The notes under the pieces were generated by a model that was given only the letters and a program-made list of their open reading frames with translations, was not told the DNA's origin and did not search any database. Positions 43,369-52,451 of a stretch of DNA of 64,000 bases are shown piece by piece. The position numbers were made by a program, and so were the translations under genes. Numbering within the stretch: the stretch's first letter is position 1; each line of letters begins with the position of its first letter. The stretch is from JAFGNV01 sp964612485 (GTDB lineage Bacteria > Chloroflexota > Anaerolineae > 4572-78 > J111), in contig CAZTFF010000027.1 of the NCBI GenBank assembly GCA_964612485.1, positions 3,587 to 67,586 on the forward strand, given 5' to 3'.

Positions 43369-44558
43369 GCAGCTACCGCGCGCAGACCTTTGTCCCGGCT
43401 GCGGCGGGCGGCGCGACCCACCAGGCCCAGGGCCACGGCAAATACGATCAGGTTGGCGATGAGCATGGCCACGATTTTGAGCGCGGCCTGGGCGGATTCA
43501 TTGGGCGTGACCATGGCGGGAATTTTTACCGCGACTGCGACAGCGATCAACAGGAACAGGGTGAGGGGAACCAGGAATTTCCAGCCGAAATCGAGCAAAT
43601 GGTCCACCCGGAAACGGGGCAGCGTGCCGCGCAGCCACATCATCACAAAAATAAAGAGAAAGACTTTGATCACCAGCGAAATCAGCCCTAACAGAGCGCC
43701 CCACGGAAACGGCATAGCGGCAACATCGATAAAAGGAACCTGCCAGCCGCCCAGGAAAAAGATGGAGATGAAGAAGGCCAGGGCAAACATATGCACGTAC
43801 TCGCCGATCATGAACAGGCCAAACTTCATGCCGCTGTATTCGGTGTGGAAGCCGGCAATCAGCTCCGACTCGCCTTCGATCAGATCAAAGGGTGAGCGGC
43901 CCACCTCGGCTACACCCGCCAGCAGGAAGATCAGAAAAACAACGGGCAGGGAGATGAAATACCACATGCCGCTTTGCGCGGTGATGATGTCTACCAGCGA
44001 CATCGACTCGGAAGCCAGGGTGACGATGAGCAGGGACAGGACCATGGGAATTTCATAGGTCAGCATCATGGCCACCACGCGGTAGCCGCCCAGCAGCGAA
44101 TATTTGTTGTTAGAGGCCCAGCCGGCCACCAGCACGCCCAGCGTGCCAATAGAGCCAACGGCGATGATGTAAAGCACGCCTGCGTTCAGCTCGGTGCCGA
44201 CGAAGCCGGGAGCAAAGGGGATCACCGCAAAGACAAATATGGCCGAAATCGTGACCAGGGCGGGGGCCAGGTTATAGGGAAGGCGGTCGGCGTTGGCGGG
44301 CGTGATGTCTTCTTTGGTGAACATTTTGATCATATCGGCCACGGCCTGGAACCAGCCGTAAGGGCCGGCCCGGTTGGGGCCTAGCCGTTTTTGAATGCGG
44401 CCAATGATCTTGCGTTCCAGCCAGGTGAGCACAATCAGCGAACCCGGGGCCACCACCGCCACTACCGAGGCAAAAATGAAGTAGGCAATGAGTTTGGCGA
44501 TGCTCTCGTCTACCAGAGGAATATTCAGGCTGAGAATTAGATCAAGCAAATACTGCAT
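43347..44558 (-). CDS. nuoH: NADH-quinone oxidoreductase subunit H
   Basis: 403 aa, slightly longer than usual because of the C-terminal RRSRDKGLRAVAAVDPIAK tail, whose last codons come from the octamer repeat. Eight helices. Quinone-site signatures are ERKIIGRIQKRLGPNRAGPYGWFQAVADMIKM and EVGRSPFDLIEGESELIAGFHTEYSGMKF, with the acidic residues of the E-channel. It anchors the peripheral arm and forms the quinone tunnel. Confidence 0.97.
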   Translation of the reverse strand: MQYLLDLILSLNIPLVDESIAKLIAYFIFASVVAVVAPGSLIVLTWLERKIIGRIQKRLGPNRAGPYGWFQAVADMIKMFTKEDITPANADRLPYNLAPALVTISAIFVFAVIPFAPGFVGTELNAGVLYIIAVGSIGTLGVLVAGWASNNKYSLLGGYRVVAMMLTYEIPMVLSLLIVTLASESMSLVDIITAQSGMWYFISLPVVFLIFLLAGVAEVGRSPFDLIEGESELIAGFHTEYSGMKFGLFMIGEYVHMFALAFFISIFFLGGWQVPFIDVAAMPFPWGALLGLISLVIKVFLFIFVMMWLRGTLPRFRVDHLLDFGWKFLVPLTLFLLIAVAVAVKIPAMVTPNESAQAALKIVAMLIANLIVFAVALGLVGRAARRSRDKGLRAVAAVDPIAK

Positions 44559-44605
44559 AGGGTTGTCTCCGTATCACGTATTGCGTAGAACGTATCGTTA
44601 CGCGG

Positions 44606-44962
44606 TTACGTCCAGCGTAATGCGCCTTTGCGCCAGGCGTAGAGCAAGCCATCAAACAATAAAAGGATGAAGACGATCACCCACACCAGGGCGTACAGGT
44701 CTAACTGTTTAAAGGCCACGGCAAAAGGAAAAAGGAACACGGCTTCGATATCAAAAATAACAAAAATAAGAGCGTAGATGTAATATTGCGCCTTGAACTG
44801 CACCCAGGTAGAGCCAATGGTCGGCATCCCAGACTCATAGGTTTCGGATTTGGCGGGATTAGGTTTTTTGGGGCGGAGCAGCCAGGCGATCAGGAGCGTG
44901 GCGAAAGGAATGATAACGACAATTGCGCCGAACACACCGATAAACTCAAACTCTTGTACCAT
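44606..44962 (-). CDS. nuoA: NADH-quinone oxidoreductase subunit A
   Basis: 118 aa with AAGGAG before the ATG. Three helices. The conserved loop KSETYESGMPTIGSTWVQFKAQYYIYALIFVIFDIEAVFLFPF is diagnostic (the usual Cys in YECG is Ser here). It is the first gene of the minus-strand nuoAHJKLMN operon. Confidence 0.96.
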   Translation of the reverse strand: MVQEFEFIGVFGAIVVIIPFATLLIAWLLRPKKPNPAKSETYESGMPTIGSTWVQFKAQYYIYALIFVIFDIEAVFLFPFAVAFKQLDLYALVWVIVFILLLFDGLLYAWRKGALRWT

Positions 44963-45155
44963 ACAGGAGTTACTCCTTTAATTATTGAAAGCGGGGATGT
45001 TTATTTGTTTATCACAAGCGAATAAACGCTACAGCCAGAATGCGCGAAGGGTTCATTTAGAACAGCGCGATTATAACATACTTGCCAACTTCAACAAAAT
45101 TCAGGCGGCAAGGACTCTGGGTGGGAGGCGTGTTTTCTTTTATATGGTATAATGG

Positions 45156-45253
45156 TATCTTCTCAATATTTCGGGGGAACGAGGTCTGAGCCTGTCGAAG
45201 ACCGTTGGTTTCGACAAGCTCAACCAACGCTGCCCCAGATTATTGAGAAGGTA
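45156..45253. repeat. MITE-like palindromic element, copy 1
   Basis: About 98 bp with inverted ends (TATCTTCTCAATA ... ATTGAGAAGGTA) and an internal hairpin (GAGCCTGTCGAA ... TTCGACAAGCTC). It is nearly identical to 63789-63885, and short enough to be a non-autonomous mobile or dispersed element. Confidence 0.8.
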
Positions 45254-45288
45254 CGTATAATGTTCAAAATTTACTGCCGGAGGCCCAC

Positions 45289-46287
45289 TTGAGCCATAAA
45301 TTCACCACCTGGGATCAATTTATCACCCGCCGCCACGGCCACCTGCTGCAAACCGAGGCCTGGGGTGAGCTAAAAAGCCGGTTTGGCTGGATTCCCCACC
45401 GCCTGCGGCTGGGCGACGCCGCCGCGCAAATTCTGTTTCGACGCCTGCCGTTGGGCTTTACCGTGGCCTACATCCCCAAAGGCCCGGTAATTGATTGGAA
45501 CAACCCGCCGCAACGCCAAAAGTTACTGGCCGCCATCCACGCCGAAGCCCAAAAGCGCCGGGCGGTTTTTTTGAAGGTCGAACCGGACGTTGATCTTTCA
45601 AATGTTGAAACGCTTCAACATTTGAAAGGAATGGGCTTTACTCCCGCCGATACGATCCAGCCCCAAACCTCGCTTGTGCTGGACATCAGCGGCGATGAAG
45701 AATCGATTCTGGCAGCGATGAAGCAAAAAACCCGCTACAATATCCGGCTGGCGGGCAAAAAAGGCGTGTCCGTACGGGAGGGCCGAGCCGATGAGGTGAA
45801 GATTTTTTACGATCTCTCGCAGATTACGGCTCAACGTGATGGTTTTGGCGTCCACAGCCTGGCTTACTACCAGAGCGCCTACCGCCTCTTTGCTCCGGAT
45901 CGATGCGCGTTGCTGCTGGCCGAATTTGAGGGAGAGCCGCTGTCGGCGGTGATGGTGTTCCGGCAGGGGGCCGCCGCTTATTATTTTTACGGCGCGTCGT
46001 CTAACCGGCACCGCAACCGCATGCCCAACTATCTGGTGCAGTGGGCCGCCATCCAATGGGCCAAACAACAAGGCTGCACCCGCTACGACCTGTGGGGCAT
46101 TCCCGATGCCGCCCCGGAAACGCTGGAAGCCGAGTTCAAAAATCGGAGCGACGGGCTGTGGGGCGTCTACCGTTTTAAGCGCGGTTTTGGCGGGCGGTAT
46201 GCGCAGAGCGTTGGCGCGTTTGATTTTGTTTACAATCTGCTGTTGTACCGCCTCTACAAATTGCTGCGGCGGAGTCAGGCGGCTTAA
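45289..46287 (+). CDS. FemAB/FemX-family peptidoglycan bridge aminoacyltransferase-like protein
   Basis: 332 aa from TTG 45289, with CGGAGG 6 nt upstream. Tandem GNAT-like FemX domains are visible: HLLQTEAWGELKSRFGW near the N-terminus, then KQKTRYNIRLAGKKGVSVREG, the substrate-site segment, and YDLWGIPDA with KRGFGGRYAQSVGAFDFVYN near the C-terminus. Family members add amino acids from aminoacyl-tRNA to lipid II to build the peptidoglycan cross-bridge. The typical coiled-coil insert of Staphylococcus FemA is absent, as in FemX. It stands alone, just downstream of a MITE-like element. Confidence 0.88.
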   Translation: MSHKFTTWDQFITRRHGHLLQTEAWGELKSRFGWIPHRLRLGDAAAQILFRRLPLGFTVAYIPKGPVIDWNNPPQRQKLLAAIHAEAQKRRAVFLKVEPDVDLSNVETLQHLKGMGFTPADTIQPQTSLVLDISGDEESILAAMKQKTRYNIRLAGKKGVSVREGRADEVKIFYDLSQITAQRDGFGVHSLAYYQSAYRLFAPDRCALLLAEFEGEPLSAVMVFRQGAAAYYFYGASSNRHRNRMPNYLVQWAAIQWAKQQGCTRYDLWGIPDAAPETLEAEFKNRSDGLWGVYRFKRGFGGRYAQSVGAFDFVYNLLLYRLYKLLRRSQAA

Positions 46288-46331
46288 GTCTTCTGCCCGC
46301 GTCCACATTGCCCGGAGTATTTCAGTTTCGG

Positions 46332-46410
46332 TTTAGAGTCCGCAAAGTAACGCGAAGAGACGCTAAAATTTCTCCTTCGCGCTCCTTCGCGTCCCTTCGC
46401 GGACTCTAAA
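46332..46410. repeat. Hairpin repeat TTTAGAGTCCGC...GCGGACTCTAAA
   Basis: A 12-bp perfect inverted terminus, with CGCGAAG-rich and CTTCGCG-rich halves that can pair. It is placed between the FemX-like gene and hrcA. It may act as a terminator, although it resembles the dispersed elements at 19500 and 36059. Confidence 0.7.
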
Positions 46411-46452
46411 AAAATTGAAACGTATCTATTAGCGCCCTGATTTCTCCCTCGT

Positions 46453-46481
46453 TTGACTCACTTTCCACTTTATGGTATCAT
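46453..46481 (+). promoter_or_regulatory. Promoter of the hrcA heat-shock operon
   Basis: TTGACT (46453-46458), a 17-nt spacer and TATCAT (46476-46481), with the CIRCE element 13 bp downstream. The layout fits HrcA repression. Confidence 0.75.
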
Positions 46482-46494
46482 TTCTGTTGAATTT

Positions 46495-46521
46495 TTAGCA
46501 CTCAAGGCTATAGAGTGCTAA
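46495..46521 (+). promoter_or_regulatory. CIRCE element (HrcA operator)
   Basis: A perfect match to the consensus TTAGCACTC-N9-GAGTGCTAA. It is followed by the hrcA start at 46538. Confidence 0.96.
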
Positions 46522-46537
46522 AAGGATTGCGGTCAAG

Positions 46538-47566
46538 ATGAATGGTTCAGAATTAACCGAACGCCAACAAAAAATATTGCGGCTCATTGTCCAAAAATAT
46601 ATTCAAAATGCCGCGCCGGTCAGTTCCAAAGCGATTGCCGAGGATTTTAATCTGGGCGTCAGTTCGGCCACCGTGCGCAACGAAATGGGTGTTTTGGAGG
46701 ATTTGGGCTATCTGGTTCAGCCCTATACCTCTGCCGGGCGCACGCCCACCGAGGCCGGCTACCGTTATTTTGTGGAAAAGCTGATGGAGCAGGTTGATCT
46801 GACCAACGAAGAACAGCGGATGATCAGCCACCAATTTCATCAGGCCCGCTTAGAGCTGGACCAGTGGCTGCGGTTAAGCGCGGCGGTTCTGGCCCATACG
46901 GCCCACAACGCCTCGCTGGTGACGGCGCCCAAGAGCGTGCAGTGCCATTTGAAGCATATCGAACTGATCTCGGTGCGTGATGAGTTGGCCCTGTTGATCC
47001 TGGTTTTTCAGGAAGGCGCGCTCAAGCAGCAAATTCTCAACTTTGATCGACCCGTTGGCCAGGATGAACTGGCTCCGCTGGCCCGCCAATTTACAGATTT
47101 GTGGCAGGGCTTAAGCGCCGCCGAGATTGCCGCGACAGCAGAACCTGTCAGCGAAATCGGCAGCGAAGTAGCCCAGGTGGTTGTCGAGATCATGAACCGG
47201 ATCGATGCCCGCCGCAGCAGCGACACCTACCGCGATGGGTTGTTGAATGTGTTCAACCAGCCGGAATTTCGGGAGCGAGAAGGCATTCAACAAATTATCC
47301 GCGCCCTCGAAGAGCGCCAATTTGTGGAACAAATTGTAGATGAGGCGCTCCAGCACGGCGGGGTGCAAATTATTATTGGCGGCGAGGGCAAATGGAAAGA
47401 GTTGTCCGACGTAGGCATTGTGCTGACCCGTTATGGCGCCGGAGATGATATTACCGGCGTAATGGGCGTTTTAGGCCCTGTACGCATGCCCTACGAGCGC
47501 ACGGTTTCGGTGGTGCGTTATATGTCGCAACTGATGAGCGATTTTGTAACGGATATGTATGTTTGA
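46538..47566 (+). CDS. hrcA: Heat-inducible transcription repressor HrcA
   Basis: 342 aa. The N-terminal winged helix reads ERQQKILRLIVQKYIQNAAPVSSKAIAEDFNLGVSSATVRNEMGVLEDLGYL, then AGRTPTEAGYRYFV. The GAF-like dimerisation domain extends to the end, with the typical closing MGVLGPVRMPYERTVSVVRYMSQLMS. HrcA binds CIRCE and, with GroEL help, represses chaperone genes. It is the first gene of hrcA-grpE-GntR-dnaK-dnaJ and autoregulated through the element at 46495. Confidence 0.97.
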   Translation: MNGSELTERQQKILRLIVQKYIQNAAPVSSKAIAEDFNLGVSSATVRNEMGVLEDLGYLVQPYTSAGRTPTEAGYRYFVEKLMEQVDLTNEEQRMISHQFHQARLELDQWLRLSAAVLAHTAHNASLVTAPKSVQCHLKHIELISVRDELALLILVFQEGALKQQILNFDRPVGQDELAPLARQFTDLWQGLSAAEIAATAEPVSEIGSEVAQVVVEIMNRIDARRSSDTYRDGLLNVFNQPEFREREGIQQIIRALEERQFVEQIVDEALQHGGVQIIIGGEGKWKELSDVGIVLTRYGAGDDITGVMGVLGPVRMPYERTVSVVRYMSQLMSDFVTDMYV

Positions 47567-47666
47567 TGAGTGATGAGAGAGAAACCATTCACAACTTACA
47601 ATTAATAATTCACAATTCACCATTAATACCCTAATTCTTAAAAACTGCGAGTGAGTACAGAGAGTT

Positions 47667-48308
47667 ATGGCCAAGAAAAAAGATACGGACAAAACAACCG
47701 ACGAAGCAGCGGCTGTGGAAAAAGTCGTTTCGGATCAAGCTGAGGAACAAAAGGAACAAGAAGAAACTGCCACGACGGCTGAAGAAACCTCTCCTGTCGG
47801 TACCGAAGCTGAAGAAACAATTGAGGCCGAGGTGGAAGAGGCCGAGGCCAGTTTAGAAGAACAACTGCTCCAGGCCCAGCAGGAAGCTGCCGCCAACCTG
47901 GAAAACTGGCAGCGCGCCGCCGCCGAACTGGCCAACTTCAAACGGCGTCAGGAAGAACAGCGCAAACTTCAGCGGGATCGCATTAAAGCCGATGTGCTGC
48001 AAGGCGTGATCAGCGCGTTGGACGATATGAAACTGGCCTTTGACAATATGCCCGAAGACCTCGACGGCCAACTGATTGGCTGGGTAGAGGGCTTCCGCCT
48101 GGTGCAGCGCAAGCTGGATAAAACGCTGGAAGAACAGAACGTAATGCCCATTGAGACCAGTGGCGAGTTTGATCCCAATTTCCACGAAGCCGTCAGCTAC
48201 GAGGAGAGCGACAAACACGAAGAGGGCCAGATCATCGGCGAACTGCGCGCGGGTTACCAGATTGGCAACCGCGTGATTCGACCGGCTATGGTGCGCGTGG
48301 CCAAATAA
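47667..48308 (+). CDS. grpE: Nucleotide exchange factor GrpE
   Basis: 213 aa. A long acidic Glu/Thr-rich N-terminal tail (to about 75) leads into the dimerising helix (ENWQRAAAELANFKRRQEEQRK). The C-terminal beta domain has the GrpE ending GEFDPNFHEAVSYEESDKHEEGQIIGELRAGYQIGNRVIRPAMVRVAK. It speeds ADP release from DnaK. The 100-bp gap from hrcA contains TTCACAATT-type short repeats. Confidence 0.97.
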   Translation: MAKKKDTDKTTDEAAAVEKVVSDQAEEQKEQEETATTAEETSPVGTEAEETIEAEVEEAEASLEEQLLQAQQEAAANLENWQRAAAELANFKRRQEEQRKLQRDRIKADVLQGVISALDDMKLAFDNMPEDLDGQLIGWVEGFRLVQRKLDKTLEEQNVMPIETSGEFDPNFHEAVSYEESDKHEEGQIIGELRAGYQIGNRVIRPAMVRVAK

Positions 48309-48400
48309 TTAACAACACAGCCCACGCGGAAAACATAGATGGTATCAGTGGACCCAAATTCTCCAATTGGATTTACCAAGTATTGCAGGTTTATCGTATT

Positions 48401-49093
48401 ATGGAACCATTTGCCCCGATCAACCAAAATACATTAGCCGATCATGTCACGGAACGGATTCGTGAGGCGATTATTCGGGGTAATTTACAGCCAAACCAGC
48501 GCCTCTCAGAGCCAACCCTGGCCAGCGAGTTAGGCGTCAGCCGCAGCCCGGTGCGCGAAGCCCTAACTCGGCTGGAGAGCGATGGCTTGGTGCGTAAAAA
48601 AGCCAATCGTGGTTTTTTTGTTTGGGAACCAACGCCACGCGACGTGGATGAAATCATCAGCCTGCGGGTGATGATGGAATCATCTACGGCGGAGATGGTG
48701 ATCAACAAACTCACCGAGGAAGATTTCCGGCATCTGGAAGCGATGGTTGAACGGCAGAAGGCCGTCGTTGAGGTCAAAGGGCTTTTTCGTTTAACCCGGA
48801 CCGACCGCGAATTCCACGCCTATTTTGTAGAGAAGGCCGGCAACAAGCGGCTGCTGAATATGTGGAACCAGATTATGGGGCAGTGGGAAATATTGATTTT
48901 TCAACGCGCCAAACATTATCCCTATGTTCCCGAAACCGTGGTGACCGACCATCTCGCCATTCTACAGGCGCTTCGCGCCAGAGATGTCAAACAACTTATC
49001 AACGTTCATCATGAAATTAATAACCGGGTTGGACGGGAAATGAAGGATGCTTTACAGCAAATAGCAACCGCAGGAACCGGACAACCTGTTTGA
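48401..49093 (+). CDS. GntR-family regulator (FCD type) inside the heat-shock operon
   Basis: 230 aa from ATG 48401; a TTG at 48383 is in frame but less likely. The N-terminal winged helix reads ADHVTERIREAIIRGNLQPNQRLSEPTLASELGVSRSPVREALTRLESDGLVRKKANRGFFV. The C-terminal FCD domain of about 150 residues has metal-binding His candidates in DREFHAYFVEKAGNKRL and DHLAILQALRARDV. FCD regulators sense organic acids or sugar acids. It lies between grpE and dnaK with no separate CIRCE, so its coupling to heat shock is unusual. Its targets are unknown. Confidence 0.9.
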   Translation: MEPFAPINQNTLADHVTERIREAIIRGNLQPNQRLSEPTLASELGVSRSPVREALTRLESDGLVRKKANRGFFVWEPTPRDVDEIISLRVMMESSTAEMVINKLTEEDFRHLEAMVERQKAVVEVKGLFRLTRTDREFHAYFVEKAGNKRLLNMWNQIMGQWEILIFQRAKHYPYVPETVVTDHLAILQALRARDVKQLINVHHEINNRVGREMKDALQQIATAGTGQPV

Positions 49094-49179
49094 CGTTTGG
49101 TCGTAATCAATACCAACCGGACAGGGATCAATAGGGTCCCGCGCTACAATATAACTTAATCAGAAGGAGCATCAGACCA

Positions 49180-51096
49180 ATGGGAAAAATCATAGGCATC
49201 GACCTGGGAACAACCAACTCGGCGATGGCGGTGATGGAAGGCGGCGAACCCGTCATCATCCCCAATGCCGAAGGAAACCGCACCACCCCGTCCATTGTGG
49301 CGGTAAACCCTAAAAGCGGCGAGCGAATGGTCGGCCAGGTAGCTAAACGACAGGCCGTCACCAACCCCACCAATACCATCTTCTCCATCAAACGCTTTAT
49401 GGGGCGCAAATACAAAGACCCCGAAGTGCAGCACGTGCTGGATGTGGTGCCGTACGAAGTAAAAGAAGCCCCCAACGGCGATGTGCGCGTGGTGATGGGC
49501 GATAAAGAATACTCGCCGCCCGAAATCAGCGCCATGATCCTGCAAAAACTCAAAAATGATGCCGAGGCTTACCTGGGTGATACCGTGACCCAGGCCGTGA
49601 TCACCGTGCCGGCTTATTTTAACGATACCCAGCGCCAGGCCACCAAAGACGCCGGCAAAATTGCCGGGTTGGAAGTGCTGCGCATTATCAATGAACCCAC
49701 CGCCTCTTCGCTGGCCTACGGGCTGGATAAAAAAGATGAAGAAGTGATCGCTGTGTACGATTTGGGCGGCGGCACGTTCGACATCTCTATTTTGGACGTG
49801 GGCGATGGCGTGTTTGAAGTGAAGTCCACCAACGGCGATACCTATCTGGGCGGCGACGACTTTGACCAAAAGATCATTGATTACGTGGCCGACGAATTCA
49901 AAAAAGAAGAAGGCATCGACCTGCGCGGCGACAACCAGGCCCTCCAACGCCTCAAAGAAGCCGCCGAAAAAGCCAAAATCGAACTTTCCACCACCCAACA
50001 AACCGAGATCAACCTGCCCTTCATCACCGCCGATGCCTCCGGCCCCAAACACCTGAATATGACCATGAGCCGCTCCCGGCTGGAACAGCTCACTGAAGAT
50101 CTGGTCACCAAATCCATGGCCCCCTGCCGGTCGGCCATAAAAGATGCCGAGATTGATGTTAGCGGTATCAACGAAGTGATCCTGGTAGGCGGCCAGACCC
50201 GCATGCCCAGCGTGCAGGAAGCGGTGCAAAAACAATTTGGCAAAGCGCCGCACAAAGGCGTCAACCCCGACGAAGTTGTGGCCATTGGCGCGGCCATCCA
50301 GGCCGGCGTACTGGGCGGCGATGTAAAAGACGTGCTACTGCTGGACGTGACCCCGCTGACCCTGAGCATCGAAACTCTGGGCCACGTGGCTACGCCGCTC
50401 ATCGAGCGCAATACCACCATTCCCACCAAAAAGAGCCAGATCTTCTCCACCGCCGCCGATAACCAGACCCAGGTGGAAATTCACGTGGTGCAAGGCGAAC
50501 GCCCCATGGTGACCGATAACAAGAGCCTGGGCCGCTTTATTTTGGATGGGCTACCCCCGGCCCCGCGCGGCGTGCCGCAGATTGAAGTAACGTTTGATAT
50601 CGATGCCAACGGTATCTTGCACGTCACCGCTACCGACAAAGCCACCGGCAAAGAGCAGAGCATGAAGATCATGCCCTCCAGCGGTCTCAGCGATGATGAA
50701 ATTGACCAGATGGTTCAAGATGCCGAGCGGCACCAGGAAGAAGACACGCAGCAAAAACAGCGCATCGAATCCCGCAACCAGGCCGATAACCTGGTGTTTG
50801 CCGCCGAAAAAGTGCTGAAGGAACAGGGCGAGCAGATCCCCGATGATGTCAAGAGCGATGTGCAAAGCAAGATCGACGCCACCAAAAAAGCCCTGGAAGG
50901 CGACGACATTGAAGCCATCAACCAGGCCGCTGCCGAGTTAGGCCAGGCGGTTCAGCAAATTGGCACCTCTATGTATGGTGATCCCAATGCCGCAGCCGGC
51001 GGCGCGGCTCCCGGTGGCGAAACCGGCGAGAGTGGCGGTGATAGTGGCGCCAGTGATGATGAAGATGTGGTCGAAGGCGAATTTAGCGAAGCATAG
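49180..51096 (+). CDS. dnaK: Molecular chaperone DnaK (Hsp70)
   Basis: 638 aa with AAGGAG upstream. The ATPase domain has IGIDLGTTNSAMAVMEGGEP, VITVPAYFNDTQRQATKDAGKIAGLEVLRIINEPTA and VYDLGGGTFDISILDVGDGVFEV. The linker region reads DVLLLDVTPLTLSIET, followed by the substrate-binding domain and the helical lid. The C-terminal tail is Gly/Asp/Glu-rich and ends EGEFSEA. Insertions are those of ordinary bacterial DnaK. It is partnered by GrpE upstream and DnaJ downstream. Confidence 0.98.
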   Translation: MGKIIGIDLGTTNSAMAVMEGGEPVIIPNAEGNRTTPSIVAVNPKSGERMVGQVAKRQAVTNPTNTIFSIKRFMGRKYKDPEVQHVLDVVPYEVKEAPNGDVRVVMGDKEYSPPEISAMILQKLKNDAEAYLGDTVTQAVITVPAYFNDTQRQATKDAGKIAGLEVLRIINEPTASSLAYGLDKKDEEVIAVYDLGGGTFDISILDVGDGVFEVKSTNGDTYLGGDDFDQKIIDYVADEFKKEEGIDLRGDNQALQRLKEAAEKAKIELSTTQQTEINLPFITADASGPKHLNMTMSRSRLEQLTEDLVTKSMAPCRSAIKDAEIDVSGINEVILVGGQTRMPSVQEAVQKQFGKAPHKGVNPDEVVAIGAAIQAGVLGGDVKDVLLLDVTPLTLSIETLGHVATPLIERNTTIPTKKSQIFSTAADNQTQVEIHVVQGERPMVTDNKSLGRFILDGLPPAPRGVPQIEVTFDIDANGILHVTATDKATGKEQSMKIMPSSGLSDDEIDQMVQDAERHQEEDTQQKQRIESRNQADNLVFAAEKVLKEQGEQIPDDVKSDVQSKIDATKKALEGDDIEAINQAAAELGQAVQQIGTSMYGDPNAAAGGAAPGGETGESGGDSGASDDEDVVEGEFSEA

Positions 51097-51098
51097 TT

Positions 51099-51192
51099 CA
51101 AAGTAGCAAAGTAACAGGGTAGCAAGTAGCAGGGTAGCAGGAAATACAACGATTTCCTGCTACCTTGCTACCCGGCTACCTTGCACCCTGAA
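51099..51192. repeat. Octamer repeat hairpin between dnaK and dnaJ
   Basis: Five GTAGCAGG-type units start 3-6 nt after the dnaK stop codon, followed by AAATACAACGATTT and inverted CCTGCTACC units. GGTAGCAGGAAAT pairs perfectly with ATTTCCTGCTACC. It has the same sense orientation as the arrays at 8766 and 43162. Confidence 0.88.
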
Positions 51193-51199
51193 GGTTGAT

Positions 51200-52348
51200 A
51201 TGAACGGAAAGCGCGATTATTACGAGGTACTGGGCATTGCCAGAAGTGCTTCAAAAGACGAAATAAAAAAAGCCTACCGGCGATTGGCCCGGCAATACCA
51301 CCCCGATGTGAGCAAAGAGTCGGATGCCGAAAACAGGTTCAAAGAGGTCAACGAAGCCTACGAAGTGCTGGCCGACGAGCAAAAACGCAGTGTGTATGAT
51401 CGGTTGGGGCACGCCGGTTTAGGTAGTGCGGCAGCCGGTGGCTTTGGCGGCTTTGACTTTGGCGGAGCCGGCGGTTTCCGCGATCCTTTCGAGATCTTCG
51501 AAGAGGTGTTTGGCGGGTTTGGCTTCAGCACCGGGCGCAGCCAGCGCCGCGGCCCACGCCGGGGTGCGGACCTGCGCTATGATTTAGCATTGGAGTTCGA
51601 AGAAGCCATTTTTGGCGCGGAGCGCGAAATTGAAGTGCCGCGCCATGAAACGTGTAAAAAATGCAGCGGCAGCGGCAACGAACCCGGCACCACGCCCGTT
51701 CGCTGCCCGGAATGCAACGGCACCGGCGAAGTCCGGCGGCAGACCGGTTTTTTCATCAACATCGGCACCTGCCCCCGCTGCCAGGGACGCGGCGAGATCA
51801 TCACCAGTCCCTGCCAGGATTGCCAGGGCAAAGGCCGGGTGGTCAAAACCCGCCACCTGAATGTAAAAGTGCCGGGCGGCGTGGATAACGGCACCCAAAT
51901 TCGCCTGTCGGGCGAAGGCGAAAGCGGTATCCAGGGCGGCCCGCCAGGCAACCTGTACGTGGTCATCCGGGTCAAACCGCACCAATACTTCCGCCGGGCC
52001 AACGAAACTATCCATCTGGAACTGGCCATTAACGTGGCCCAGGCCGCGCTGGGCGATGAAGTGGAAGTGCCCACCCTGGACGGCAAAGAGATGATGAAAA
52101 TCCCCGCCGGCACCCAAACCGGCGATAACATCCGCTTGCGGGGTAAAGGCGTGCCCAAATTACGGCGCGACGGCACCAACACCAATCGGGGGGACCAAAT
52201 CGTCACCATTCAGGTGATGACGCCCACCAACCTCACCAAAGACCAACGCGATCTGCTGCTGGAACTGGGCACCACGCTGGACCGCGAAGTGGTACCCCAG
52301 CGCGAAAAGAGTTTCTTTGACAAGGTTCGGGATGCGTTGGGCGTGTAA
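51200..52348 (+). CDS. dnaJ: Chaperone DnaJ (Hsp40)
   Basis: 382 aa. The J domain (1-70) carries the HPD motif in ARQYHPDVSKES. A Gly/Phe-rich region (about 72-115) follows, then a zinc-finger domain with four CxxCxGxG-type repeats (CKKCSGSG, CPECNGTG, CPRCQGRG, CQDCQGKG), and the two C-terminal substrate-binding barrels. It stimulates DnaK ATPase and hands over unfolded clients. It is the last chaperone gene of the operon; a terminator follows. Confidence 0.98.
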   Translation: MNGKRDYYEVLGIARSASKDEIKKAYRRLARQYHPDVSKESDAENRFKEVNEAYEVLADEQKRSVYDRLGHAGLGSAAAGGFGGFDFGGAGGFRDPFEIFEEVFGGFGFSTGRSQRRGPRRGADLRYDLALEFEEAIFGAEREIEVPRHETCKKCSGSGNEPGTTPVRCPECNGTGEVRRQTGFFINIGTCPRCQGRGEIITSPCQDCQGKGRVVKTRHLNVKVPGGVDNGTQIRLSGEGESGIQGGPPGNLYVVIRVKPHQYFRRANETIHLELAINVAQAALGDEVEVPTLDGKEMMKIPAGTQTGDNIRLRGKGVPKLRRDGTNTNRGDQIVTIQVMTPTNLTKDQRDLLLELGTTLDREVVPQREKSFFDKVRDALGV

Positions 52349-52382
52349 TTTGTTAAAGAATCGAAATTATTGGTAACGTTGA

Positions 52383-52434
52383 AAAACGTGTTGCGCGAGC
52401 CTGTTTTTTGGTGAAGCAACACGTTTTTTGTTTT
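52383..52434 (+). terminator. Terminator after dnaJ
   Basis: A 12-bp stem AAAACGTGTTGC (52383-52394) with GCAACACGTTTT (52416-52427), a 21-nt loop and a T-rich tail TTGTTTT. Confidence 0.7.
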
Positions 52435-52451
52435 CCTGATGAGGTTCAACA

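Noticed and set aside
43072..44058. Plus-strand frame opposite nuoH
   Set aside because: It starts in nuoJ, runs through octamer repeats and is low-complexity; nuoH on the other strand is certain.
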